From positions 1 through 23,977 of IMG/VR virus record IMGVR_UViG_3300009436_000113: 23,977 nt of DNA, one strand, 5' to 3'. The notes below the pieces were generated by a model. The model was given only the letters and a program-made list of their open reading frames with translations, had not been told where the DNA came from and did not search any database. The position numbers and the translations under genes are program-made. Origin of the DNA: a virus. Numbering within the stretch: the stretch's first letter is position 1; the number at the start of each line of letters is the position of its first letter. Positions 6,837-14,573 of the stretch are shown piece by piece.

Positions 6837-7922
6837 TTAGCTATTAGCTACTTCTGCCTCATCGGTTTCGACTACGGCTTCTTCAACTGTTTCAACTGCT
6901 TCAGCAATGTTGGTCCAGTCCATCATAATTGTGTCAAGAGCGTCACCGCCTGCTTCCCACACTTTACGATATTCTTTTACTTCATTACCTTTAGAATCAG
7001 TATACCTTAGTCTGTTACCGTCTTTGACAAGTAAACCTTTTTTCTCAAACAAGTCAACCAATCCACTGTATGGATTCATACCTGTTTCATAAGGAATCTT
7101 AACTTGTACTCCTTCAAAAGGTTTTGCATAACGAGTTTTCATAACCTTACAGCCTGCACGGATACCCATAACTTGACTGATCTTGTTACCATCTTCGTCT
7201 TCTTTTAGCTTCAACTTTTTCATTGCAACAACAATACTTGATGCATAGATAAAGCCTTGTCCACCTGATATCTTATCATCTGGATCAAACATATCTTGTG
7301 AAGCGTATGTGTGATTAGTACAAACTAATCCTACATTACAACTACCAATCATGTTAACAGTATTACGGACTAATGAAGTTAGTGCTTTAGGCTTACGACC
7401 CATATCACCTTTCATATCACCCTTGTTAAACTGGTCAACATCTGTAGGTGTAAGTAACATACCTAAACTGTCAACTACAAACAAAATCTTAGGACGTTCT
7501 TCGTCTGGCATTGTTTTATAGTCAATCATAAACGTACTAATAGTTTTAGCAACGTCATCAATCATTGACATGTTTAGTTTAAGAAGTTTATCTTCTGATG
7601 TATCAACATCGAGAGCTTTAAGCCAACTCTCATCAAGTGCGTTCTCTGAGTCAATTAAGACTACAAAGATACCTTGTTCTTGTGCCGCTTTTACAATGTT
7701 ACCTGCACAGATATAACTCTTACCTGCACCAGATTCTCCTGCAAAAACAGTTACCTTACCTAGCGGAACACCTTTGTGAAAGTCGCCACTAATAAGATAG
7801 TTTAAGGCATAGTTACCTGTACTAATCCAATCAGTTGGATCGTTAAATCCACTACTCATGCCTGTGATTGATTTAGTTAAGTTTTTACGAAACTTAGAAA
7901 CGTCAAATGCTTTATTAGCCAT
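6837..7922 (-). CDS. uvsX: UvsX, RecA-like recombinase
   Basis: A 361-residue RecA-family strand-exchange protein. GESGAGKS at residues 62-69 is Walker A. IFVVLIDSENALDESWL follows at about 84-100 with the catalytic-glutamate region, KILFVVDSLGML near 144-156 is Walker B, and VGLVCTNHTY is the strand ending in the DNA-sensing motif of the family. It forms filaments on single strands, displacing gp32, and drives recombination-dependent replication and repair. The acidic tail after ~residue 335 (VETVEEAVVETDEAEV) may modulate DNA affinity. AAGGAGA lies 5 bases before the ATG. It follows gp32 by 62 bases, a gap that holds an 8-bp hairpin. Confidence 0.96.
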   Translation of the reverse strand: MANKAFDVSKFRKNLTKSITGMSSGFNDPTDWISTGNYALNYLISGDFHKGVPLGKVTVFAGESGAGKSYICAGNIVKAAQEQGIFVVLIDSENALDESWLKALDVDTSEDKLLKLNMSMIDDVAKTISTFMIDYKTMPDEERPKILFVVDSLGMLLTPTDVDQFNKGDMKGDMGRKPKALTSLVRNTVNMIGSCNVGLVCTNHTYASQDMFDPDDKISGGQGFIYASSIVVAMKKLKLKEDEDGNKISQVMGIRAGCKVMKTRYAKPFEGVQVKIPYETGMNPYSGLVDLFEKKGLLVKDGNRLRYTDSKGNEVKEYRKVWEAGGDALDTIMMDWTNIAEAVETVEEAVVETDEAEVANS

Positions 7923-7950
7923 TGTATCTCCTTATCAGATTGTCTGAATA

Positions 7951-7972
7951 GGGTGTAGCGTTAACTACACCC
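7951..7972 (-). promoter_or_regulatory. Hairpin between gp32 and uvsX
   Basis: GGGTGTAG and CTACACCC form a perfect 8-bp stem with a 6-base loop, lying between the gp32 stop and the uvsX ribosome site. No T-run follows, so it is a poor terminator. It may slow polymerase, protect mRNA ends, or separate gp32 and uvsX expression. Confidence 0.5.
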
Positions 7973-7984
7973 ACTCAGTTTAAA

Positions 7985-8953
7985 CTAGCTCTGGCGGCTT
8001 CTGATCATCGCTAGGATGTCTTCTGCTTTGTTGCCATCGCCTGCCGCTTCAGTTGCCGTAGGTGCTACTGCATCAGCTACTGGAGCCGTTGCTTGTGCTA
8101 CTGCTGGTGCCGCTGGAGCCGGTGTTGGTGTAGTTGCTTTAACTGGATCGCCAGTTGCCGCTCTTACGCCTGCTGGTCTAAAGTATTGACCAAATGCTTC
8201 CATGTCGTATGCTTCACCATCTACTGATGCTTCAAACATTTTCTTGATAACTTCAACTGCTACTGCTTCAGGTTTCTTAGGCAAGTAGTCGCTCATGTTA
8301 AACAAGCCGTGGTCTTCGATAGCCTTATACTCTGACTCATCTAATGGACGCTCTCTACGAGCCCAGTTTGATGTTGAGTAATCAGCATATCCACCTTTGG
8401 ATGTTTTTGCGATTCTAAAGTCTACACCTGCTGTGTAGTCTGTAGGTAGTTCGTTCATATCTGGATCCATTAATGCTCCCTTAATAATTTGGAAGATTTG
8501 TGGTCCAATTATAAAACGTCTGATTGGGTTTTCCGGAGTTTGATCCTCTGAAATTTGGTTATCAGTCACAAAGCCTTGGAATACGTATGAACGCTTCTTC
8601 CAATACTTACGACCCATATCCTCTAACTTTGGATCTTTAAACCATCCACGTACCTCTGAAAGTACTGGACAAGTTTCCCCATACATTTCCATACATGGTA
8701 CTTGTACCTGTACTGGACGAGAGTCTGTCTCGCCTTTAATTCCAGCGAATGGAAGTTTAATCATTAAACGTTCCTGCCAGAAAAATGTATTGTTTTCGTC
8801 ACCATCAGGTAAGAATCTGACTGTGCTAGTCTGACCTTCCTTCAAATTCCAAAATGGGTAAATTGCGTTGTCGCCGCCGCTTCTGTTGTCTGAACCACCT
8901 GTGCGTGATTCTTGCTCTTTAAGTTTAGCTCTGATCTCTGCTAATGTTGCCAT
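7985..8953 (-). CDS. gp32: gp32 single-stranded DNA-binding protein
   Basis: A 322-residue homolog of T4 gp32. The N-terminal ~20 residues (basic, MATLAEIRAKLKEQES) match the cooperativity arm. The core opens FWNLKEGQTSTVRFLPDGD at about 35-52, the gp32 pattern. C87 and C95 (PCMEMYGETCPVL) align with zinc ligands of T4 gp32, but the third cysteine is leucine here. The stretch 265-300 is Ala/Pro/Thr-rich and ends in an acidic tail, the protein-interaction arm. It coats single-stranded DNA in replication and recombination with UvsX. A consensus AGGAGG site lies 8 bases before the ATG. A sigma70-like promoter and a folded leader precede it. Confidence 0.95.
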   Translation of the reverse strand: MATLAEIRAKLKEQESRTGGSDNRSGGDNAIYPFWNLKEGQTSTVRFLPDGDENNTFFWQERLMIKLPFAGIKGETDSRPVQVQVPCMEMYGETCPVLSEVRGWFKDPKLEDMGRKYWKKRSYVFQGFVTDNQISEDQTPENPIRRFIIGPQIFQIIKGALMDPDMNELPTDYTAGVDFRIAKTSKGGYADYSTSNWARRERPLDESEYKAIEDHGLFNMSDYLPKKPEAVAVEVIKKMFEASVDGEAYDMEAFGQYFRPAGVRAATGDPVKATTPTPAPAAPAVAQATAPVADAVAPTATEAAGDGNKAEDILAMIRSRQS

Positions 8954-8982
8954 AGTTATTGCCTCCTATAAGTTTTAAGCCT

Positions 8983-9033
8983 ATGTGCTTTAGTGCGGAA
9001 TATTCCGCTGTGCCTTTTAAAGTAGTAGCACAT
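8983..9033 (-). promoter_or_regulatory. Structured leader of gp32 mRNA
   Basis: The leader has a perfect 7-bp long-range stem (ATGTGCT at 9033-9027 with AGCACAT at 8989-8983) enclosing the 14-base palindrome GCGGAATATTCCGC at 8995-9008. The stem begins at about the predicted transcription start. T4 gene 32 is known to be autoregulated through a folded leader; a similar role here is inference. Confidence 0.5.
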
Positions 9034-9038
9034 GTTAT

Positions 9039-9067
9039 ATACTACTACAGTTACTTAGTAATGTCAA
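9039..9067 (-). promoter_or_regulatory. Sigma70-like promoter before gp32
   Basis: TTGACA (9062-9067, minus strand) is a perfect -35 box, 17 bases from TAGTAT (9039-9044), a 4-of-6 match to the -10 box. Transcription would start near 9032, giving an ~80-base leader before the gp32 ATG. An early or middle promoter is expected for a replication gene; no late box is seen here. Confidence 0.6.
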
Positions 9068-9093
9068 CCACTAGGTTGCCAAAAAAGTGATTC

Positions 9094-10932
9094 TTAGTTA
9101 TTAATGCCTGCTAGTGATTTGATTCTTTCCATCTCACCATCTTTACCTTGCATCAATCTTGCAATCATTTTCTCAGCTACTGGTACGCTGTTCTCACCAA
9201 ATTCTTTTTCACATGCAGTTACTACTGCTTGTTCGCCTTTTGGAAAGTTGTTAGTTGTGTAGTCATAATAACTCTTAACTAGCTCTTCTAACTTCTGTCC
9301 TGGTGTTCTATTATCACCTTGATCGCCGTCCATTGCGTCTGGAGTATCAGGGTGCATCATTTGTCCTTGAGGATTAATTTTGACATCCATAGTGCCTGTG
9401 TCGTCAGCTTCTTTTGCTTTCTTTTGTGCTTGAAAAGACTTACTATGCTTAGTATACTCATCGCCTGATAAATCTCTTGGACCTTTATTATGGTTTTTCT
9501 TTAACCATTTTGTAAAATCTGTTGTTGGATCGCCTGCTTTTTTTGATGGCACATTGTCGTCATCTGATTCAGATGCTAAATCACCCGTGTCAATTTGATT
9601 CATAATATTGGAATTCTTTCCTTTTAAGTATTTCATTACTAATGGACGGACACATGTATCTGCATCTTTTTGTCCAACTTTCTTGAACATGTCTAAAAGC
9701 ATTGGATCGTCTATAACGCCCTTCATGCTTTCGATTGCATTCGTGCCGTTTATCCCGGCAGGAAAATGTTGAGCCATTAAGCCATTAATTTGTTTAACCG
9801 CGGCCGCTTGTGCTTCTTCGTCACCGTCAATTAATGCATTGTCTTCCTCTCCTACGATTGAATCTAACGCCCTCTCAAATTCCATTTCTGGAGTTTGTAC
9901 TTCTGCTTCTTCTACTTCTGCCTCTACTTCAGTTTCTGTAACAAAGTCTTCTGGAGTTGTTTCAGTTGCAGTTGTTACTTCACTTACTAGTCTATATACG
10001 TAAGGAAATACATCTTTTAATTCTTCGTTAAATGTTCTGATAGTTAATTGGTCAATCCAATTTTCTGCAACATCTTCTGGAACATTTTCATTTACTACAG
10101 GAGCAAAATTTGCAAATGTTTCTTTGTAATAGTTACTACGTTGTAGTTTCATTACTTCTGTTTTGATGTTTTCTAATCTTACATCTACTGCTTCCATGTA
10201 ACCTTTTAAGCCTTCTGCCATTACGCTTGAACGGTTCATGTAAGTTTTGAACTTACGTAGTTTGTTTAATTCTGTTGACATCTCAACAATGTGTTTACCA
10301 AAGTCATCGTACTGGTTGCCGCCTTCTGCTACGTGGCGTGCCATTGCTCTAGCACCATTTAAGTGTCTGAATGGATATTTAAATCTTTCTCCAGCTTCAC
10401 TTTCAATATACATACTGTGTACGTTTTGTGTTCTTGATCCAGGAACTTCTTGGTTCACTGGTTTCGTGTGCTTGAGTACTAAACGAGCAGTATCGATATC
10501 TTCGAAACTTGTTCTACTAGTACCGTACATTTTTGACTCACTCATTTGTGTTTCTCCGGCAGTTTTTGTTAAGTGTGCGTAATCTCTTTTGTCTAGATTA
10601 CTTTTTGTAATATCTCTTGTATCAAAGTTCAACATATGCTTCTTAGAAAAAATACGTATTTCTTTTAGAAAGTTATACCAATTGTTCTTTTCAGCTTCTC
10701 CGGCTTCTGCCATAAAGTCCTGATTAAACAATACAGTAACACCTGACTTTTCATCTAGTGTGATACTAACTTTTCCTAGTACGTTTGCACCTTCTTTGTA
10801 ATCAAAATCAAAGTACTTTGCTAGTCTTGGCTCATCTGTTACAGCACCTTGCTCGTCTCCGATTGTTACTGATTCGAATCTGCCTCTAATTTTGGCAAAT
10901 AATTTTTCTGATATAGGTTCCATGTTGCTCAT
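9094..10932 (-). CDS. Large conserved marine T4-like phage protein, function unknown
   Basis: A 612-residue protein of unknown role. Residues 1-320 form a folded region rich in helices, opening LFAKIRGRFESVTIGDEQG and including many aromatic and basic residues. A Glu-rich linker occupies ~320-370. Two segments look like copies of one helical module: ~384-439 (AQHFPAG ... KYLKGK) and ~551-597 (NNFPKG ... ARLMQGK). The C-terminus ends RIKSLAGINN. It begins 8 bases after the gp17 stop with no ribosome site; GATAAATA lies 5 bases before the ATG. Its place between large terminase and gp32 and the late box suggest a virion or packaging role, but this is inference. No enzyme motif was recognised. 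Confidence 0.85.
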   Translation of the reverse strand: MSNMEPISEKLFAKIRGRFESVTIGDEQGAVTDEPRLAKYFDFDYKEGANVLGKVSITLDEKSGVTVLFNQDFMAEAGEAEKNNWYNFLKEIRIFSKKHMLNFDTRDITKSNLDKRDYAHLTKTAGETQMSESKMYGTSRTSFEDIDTARLVLKHTKPVNQEVPGSRTQNVHSMYIESEAGERFKYPFRHLNGARAMARHVAEGGNQYDDFGKHIVEMSTELNKLRKFKTYMNRSSVMAEGLKGYMEAVDVRLENIKTEVMKLQRSNYYKETFANFAPVVNENVPEDVAENWIDQLTIRTFNEELKDVFPYVYRLVSEVTTATETTPEDFVTETEVEAEVEEAEVQTPEMEFERALDSIVGEEDNALIDGDEEAQAAAVKQINGLMAQHFPAGINGTNAIESMKGVIDDPMLLDMFKKVGQKDADTCVRPLVMKYLKGKNSNIMNQIDTGDLASESDDDNVPSKKAGDPTTDFTKWLKKNHNKGPRDLSGDEYTKHSKSFQAQKKAKEADDTGTMDVKINPQGQMMHPDTPDAMDGDQGDNRTPGQKLEELVKSYYDYTTNNFPKGEQAVVTACEKEFGENSVPVAEKMIARLMQGKDGEMERIKSLAGINN

Positions 10933-10937
10933 GTTAA

Positions 10938-10945
10938 TATTTATC
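10938..10945 (-). promoter_or_regulatory. Late-promoter box before the 612-aa gene
   Basis: GATAAATA, seven of eight bases of the T4 late box, overlapping the gp17 stop codon and ending 5 bases before the ATG at 10932. Transcription would start at about the start codon. Confidence 0.5.
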
Positions 10946-12530
10946 TCATATTAGTCGAAACGAATATAGGCATGGGCGGTTCGTAATCTTCGCTTGATTC
11001 TGCCTGATTGAACGATTCGTATACTCTTGGATCCCAGTCTTTTAATACTGCGATTATACGCATACTTAGCAATGTTGCACTAACTAAATCGTCTGTTTCT
11101 CCGGGTTTTGCTTTATAACTACTACCACTTGCTACAAATCCTTTAAGCTCTGATAGTAATACTTTGCTGTTTACTTGTAGTTTATCGTTTTCGATCATAG
11201 TTTTTAATCGACTACAAGCACTAATTTTAGTACTGTGTGTTGTGTTAAATCCTTTACGGAACTTACGCACATGTCCTTTACGCATAGGTTCACTTGTAAG
11301 TAGCCCTGGTATATTCTCTTCTCCAAGGTCTCTAATAACAATTAATGCACCTTCTCCAATACTGTTGTTCTCTACACTCCAATATATGTTTGATCCGTTG
11401 TTATTACATTGCTCTTTAATATAATCACATATATCTTTTAAAACTCTAATCTGTCCTGGTATAGCAGTTTCGTTATGTCTCCATTCTGCTATTTGCTTAT
11501 AGCTTGGTACTTCAAATACTTGTATTGCGGCAAAGTCGCCTCCAGTACCCATACTAGGATCAAGGGCAACAACATAGTTGTTATCACCTGTTGGTTTGCC
11601 GTACCAACGTGTTTGACCCATATTAAGTATTGGATCTGTACCTTCCATTGATGCTAACTTAATACTATTAATAAGTGTTTCATCATAGATTAAGAATTCA
11701 CAACCATACTCACGTCTAAACTTTTCTTCACCAATACGCCCAATTTCATTCTTCCTCCATTCTTCATCTCTGTCAGGATGTTCGTCCCAACTACATGTAA
11801 AACCATGAAAGCCATTCTTACCAATAGATGCTTCGTTACCGTGTTCGTCAAATTTATCTTCTGACTCTTTCCAAATAACAGCAAATGTATCTTCATCACT
11901 ATTAGGTGTACTTGTAATAATAGCACGACCACCTGTTGCTAGTGTAGGAGATATTGATGTCCAAAATTCTTCTGCAATGTTAGGATTAACAAATGCAAAC
12001 TCATCACAGTATAGTAATGATATGGACATACCACGTCCTGTGTTTCCTGTTGTAGTAGCACTAACAATACGTGATCCGTTTTCAAATTCCATGCTACCCT
12101 TGTTGTAGTTAGTAACACCTGCTCTAATATGATCAGAACACATTTCATACACGTATCTAATACGTTGCATAATTTCTTGGGCACCTGTATATTTGTGTGC
12201 GGCAATTAGTATTGTTTGATCTGGATGAAACATTGCATACCAACACAAGTAAATTGCGGCAGTAGTTGTCTTACCAGTTTGTCTTGGCAACATATTAATG
12301 TTAAAACGGAAGTCGTGATAACTCTGTAGTAAACGTACTTGATATCCATATGGATCAAATAATAATTTACCTTTTACAGGGTGCTGAATAAATGCAAACT
12401 TCTTAGCAAAGTACAAGTATCCATCTTTTGGATCCATGCATTGCTTAAGGTCGTCAATCTGCGCCTCGGTATATGTATCTCTTGTGTGTGCCTTCTTTGT
12501 TAAGACACCATCTAAACTCTTTGTTGCCAT
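10941..12530 (-). CDS. gp17: gp17 large terminase subunit (packaging ATPase and nuclease)
   Basis: A 529-residue large terminase, shorter than the 610 of T4. LPRQTGKTT (about 81-89) is Walker A, SLLYCDEFAF (about 171-180) is Walker B with its catalytic glutamate, and IITSTPN (about 204-210) is the coupling motif. The nuclease half shows VALDPSMGTGGDF (D324), WSVENNS (E386) and GETDDLVSA (D480/D481), the three acidic sites of the RNase H-like terminase nuclease. It cuts concatemers and drives DNA into the prohead with gp16. The gene starts just past a strong terminator, with no ribosome site and a degenerate AGTAAATA box 5 bases before ATG, so it probably has its own transcript. The 612-aa gene follows 8 bases later. 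Confidence 0.96.
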   Translation of the reverse strand: MATKSLDGVLTKKAHTRDTYTEAQIDDLKQCMDPKDGYLYFAKKFAFIQHPVKGKLLFDPYGYQVRLLQSYHDFRFNINMLPRQTGKTTTAAIYLCWYAMFHPDQTILIAAHKYTGAQEIMQRIRYVYEMCSDHIRAGVTNYNKGSMEFENGSRIVSATTTGNTGRGMSISLLYCDEFAFVNPNIAEEFWTSISPTLATGGRAIITSTPNSDEDTFAVIWKESEDKFDEHGNEASIGKNGFHGFTCSWDEHPDRDEEWRKNEIGRIGEEKFRREYGCEFLIYDETLINSIKLASMEGTDPILNMGQTRWYGKPTGDNNYVVALDPSMGTGGDFAAIQVFEVPSYKQIAEWRHNETAIPGQIRVLKDICDYIKEQCNNNGSNIYWSVENNSIGEGALIVIRDLGEENIPGLLTSEPMRKGHVRKFRKGFNTTHSTKISACSRLKTMIENDKLQVNSKVLLSELKGFVASGSSYKAKPGETDDLVSATLLSMRIIAVLKDWDPRVYESFNQAESSEDYEPPMPIFVSTNMR

Positions 12531-12535
12531 ACTAT

Positions 12536-12543
12536 TATTTACT
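12536..12543 (-). promoter_or_regulatory. Degenerate late-promoter box before gp17
   Basis: AGTAAATA, six of eight bases of the T4 late box, between the T-run of the upstream terminator and the gp17 ATG, with a 5-base gap. Since the terminator should block readthrough, some promoter is needed here, and this is the only candidate. Confidence 0.45.
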
Positions 12544-12544
12544 C

Positions 12545-12571
12545 AAAAAAATACCCGCCGGAGCGGGTATT
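12545..12571 (-). terminator. Strong intrinsic terminator after the 118-aa gene
   Basis: On the minus strand, AATACCCGC and GCGGGTATT form a perfect 9-bp stem around a UCCG tetraloop closed by C-G, the very stable C(UNCG)G class, followed by a run of seven Ts. It ends the 118-aa gene transcript 40 bases after its stop and just ahead of gp17. Confidence 0.93.
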
Positions 12572-12610
12572 GAATGTTGTTGTGACGTTTGTTATTATTA
12601 TTATTCTTGA

Positions 12611-12967
12611 TTAACCAGTTACGGTTAAGAAAGTTGCTTCTACAACATCGGTGCCTGTTACATCAACGTTGTTTGGTCCTACTGCTGTACCTAATGCTCT
12701 AATACGTGCTTGTAAGTCCGCTGGGCTTGTATTTCTGTCTGTAATAACGCTAATCTCACCTGATGCATCGTTTTTTACAGCATACATCAAAGGATTAACT
12801 TCTTTAATAATCATTTCTACTGCTTCATCAACAGCATCATCTTCAGCTCTCAAATCAACATCTGTATTACCAGCAACTTGTACTGTGATTAAAAACCCTT
12901 TAGCACCATGGGAATATACATTACCTGCTGTAACACTTAATCCATTAGTTCTTGCAAATCCAGCCAT
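12611..12967 (-). CDS. Small abundant-looking structural protein candidate
   Basis: A 118-residue protein, MAGFARTNGLSVTAGN, with no signal peptide or catalytic motif. The composition alternates beta-prone segments (GFLITVQVAG, SVITD) with an acidic helix near residues 43-58. The ribosome site is the best in the window: TAAGGAGATATAAATG, a consensus site at ideal distance, and the gene ends in a very strong terminator. Both point to high expression, as for a major virion part. Position among head and packaging genes fits a head-decoration or scaffold-related role, but I do not recognise the family with certainty. It is 11 bases downstream of the 336-aa gene and shares its transcript. Confidence 0.85.
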   Translation of the reverse strand: MAGFARTNGLSVTAGNVYSHGAKGFLITVQVAGNTDVDLRAEDDAVDEAVEMIIKEVNPLMYAVKNDASGEISVITDRNTSPADLQARIRALGTAVGPNNVDVTGTDVVEATFLTVTG

Positions 12968-12977
12968 TTATATCTCC

Positions 12978-13988
12978 TTAGTGTCCACCGCAACTACTTG
13001 CGTATAGCTTTTCAAATTTTTCTTTGCCGCAACCAAATTTAGAATCTACTTTTTTAAGCATTTCATTTTTTGAACATCCACTTGCGTCAAGTCGTTTCAT
13101 TTCTTTTTTACAGCCAGCTTCGTCGAAACTATCTTCTTTTGCTTCGCCAAACTTTTCAGCAAACTTAGCTTTTAATTCTTCTCTAATCTTATTTTCAAGT
13201 GCCATTGGATTATCACCGCCTGCTACTTTTGGATATGATTTCTTTTCTTTATTAAGTCCGCCTGCTAAGTCTTTAGTCATATACTTTGTATCCTGATGTT
13301 GTTCATCTGGACTGTTAGCATAATCTTCGTTTCTTTTACCGTTCATTACTGCGTCAATAATATGAGCATTGTCTTCAATAGAACCATCGCCTGTAATTTT
13401 ATTAAGCATTTTTAGACATGTACTTGTAATCGGACTTGCACCTGATTTGTTATCTGCAAAATCATCGTGGTCTTCATCGGACCATTCACTATCATTGCTA
13501 TCAGCATTGTAACCTTTCACTTTGTTAAATGCTTCTACTTCATTTTGTTCATAAAAGTCTGTAGCAATACCTGAGTCCAATGCCCACGTTACATAACCTT
13601 CTGGTAATGTGTCTCCGTTACCGCCTTCGTACTTAGAATACTTTTCAATCCACTGATTAATTTGTCCTTTCATTTCATCTGAAACTTCAACTTCTGCCTC
13701 TTCACCTACGTTTTCATCTTGCATTGTAAGTTTCGTTGGCATGTCACTTGGCATCTTCATTGGCATTGGACCATCTTTTGGACCATCCATCTTTTTCATA
13801 ATGTCCATTGATTTCTCAATGTCGCCACGCATACCTAAACTTGGCATTGGCTCTGGGTTAAGATCTTTATCTCCTAACACTTTAAATAATTCGCCTACTT
13901 CTTGTGGACTATCACCTGTTAATGAAATGTTCATTGATGCCGCTTCGTTAAGGTCATCAATTTTTTTGTAAATGTCATTTAGTTTCAT
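12978..13988 (-). CDS. Conserved T4-like marine phage protein, Cys-rich C-terminus
   Basis: A 336-residue, mostly acidic and low-complexity protein. The first ~40 residues hold NISLTGDSPQEVGELFKVL, a pattern common in marine T4-like phage proteins of unknown role. A Met/Pro-rich, flexible stretch spans ~45-90. Residues 221-246 hold DYANSPDEQHQDTKYMT followed by DLAGGLN, sharing its EQ-x-QDT-x-Y core with the next gene downstream of gp16 (188 aa). The last 45 residues form a compact cysteine module (C293, C305, C320, C333) with Lys-rich helices, which could bind metal or form disulfides. The start ATG lies 1 base after the 188-aa gene stop; GGGGAG lies 9 bases upstream. Function unknown; a head or scaffold role fits the location. 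Confidence 0.82.
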   Translation of the reverse strand: MKLNDIYKKIDDLNEAASMNISLTGDSPQEVGELFKVLGDKDLNPEPMPSLGMRGDIEKSMDIMKKMDGPKDGPMPMKMPSDMPTKLTMQDENVGEEAEVEVSDEMKGQINQWIEKYSKYEGGNGDTLPEGYVTWALDSGIATDFYEQNEVEAFNKVKGYNADSNDSEWSDEDHDDFADNKSGASPITSTCLKMLNKITGDGSIEDNAHIIDAVMNGKRNEDYANSPDEQHQDTKYMTKDLAGGLNKEKKSYPKVAGGDNPMALENKIREELKAKFAEKFGEAKEDSFDEAGCKKEMKRLDASGCSKNEMLKKVDSKFGCGKEKFEKLYASSCGGH

Positions 13989-13989
13989 A

Positions 13990-14556
13990 TTATTTGCTCC
14001 CCATTGGGCTTTTGCTTTGTGGTTCGCCCATATCTTGAATTTGTTCTTTGTTTGGTTGAATGCTTCCTATTGGATCATTCTCTCTTTCTTTACGTGCTTG
14101 TTCTAGCTCTGCTAGTAAGCCCATAACTCTTTCACCTGTCACTTGCTTATGAACTGCTGGATCTGATTCTGGTAAGTCGCTACCTAATGCTGGCTCATAA
14201 ACTTTAGTGTATTCTGTATCTTGATATTGCTCTTGTGGAGCATCTAAGTTTCTTACAATTAAGTGTGACTGTGGTAACCCGCATGTCTGTGTTAAGTATT
14301 CTGCTAACACAGGTGCAATAGTAGGATATGCTAATTCCGCTTCGCAGTAATTAACTTCGCAGTTTTGTAACTGTGGAAAATCTAATGGGCGTTCTGTAAT
14401 CGGTGTTCGTTTACAATCCGTCATATTCATTACACCAAACTTCTGAAGTGATTGTTCCATAGTGTCCATGCAACCTTCAGGTAGTTCGCCTGCAATACCA
14501 ATTTTAAATTTATAAGTCTTTTTCGACTCTGTTAAATAATCTGCAAATGTCTTCAT
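13990..14556 (-). CDS. Conserved T4-like marine phage protein (188 aa)
   Basis: A 188-residue protein starting MKTFADYLTE. Residues ~14-104 alternate strand and helix (KFKIGIAGELPEGCMDTME ... NCEVNYCEAELAYPT) like a duplicated ferredoxin-type fold; the DFPQLQNCEVNY pattern resembles a family seen in marine T4-like phages. Cysteines at 29, 48, 66, 71 and 92 are not in zinc spacing. Residues 106-118 (APQEQYQDTEYTK) repeat the EQ-x-QDT-x-Y core of the adjacent 336-aa gene. The tail is charged and disordered. A late box at 14575-14582 and AAGGAA before the ATG indicate a late gene. No function is known to me. Confidence 0.82.
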   Translation of the reverse strand: MKTFADYLTESKKTYKFKIGIAGELPEGCMDTMEQSLQKFGVMNMTDCKRTPITERPLDFPQLQNCEVNYCEAELAYPTIAPVLAEYLTQTCGLPQSHLIVRNLDAPQEQYQDTEYTKVYEPALGSDLPESDPAVHKQVTGERVMGLLAELEQARKERENDPIGSIQPNKEQIQDMGEPQSKSPMGSK

Positions 14557-14573
14557 ATCAGTTCCTTATATGT

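Noticed and set aside
8995-9008. Palindrome GCGGAATATTCCGC as a terminator
   Set aside because: No T-run follows and it lies in the leader of gp32; read as part of a folded leader.
12965-12972. ATATAAAT before the 118-aa gene as a late promoter
   Set aside because: It overlaps the ribosome site spacing and the start codon, so it fits a strong translation start and not a promoter.
12651-13007. 118-residue plus-strand frame opposite the small structural gene
   Set aside because: It is a mirror of the real gene, with no ribosome site and a hydrophobic, Ser-rich composition typical of antisense frames.
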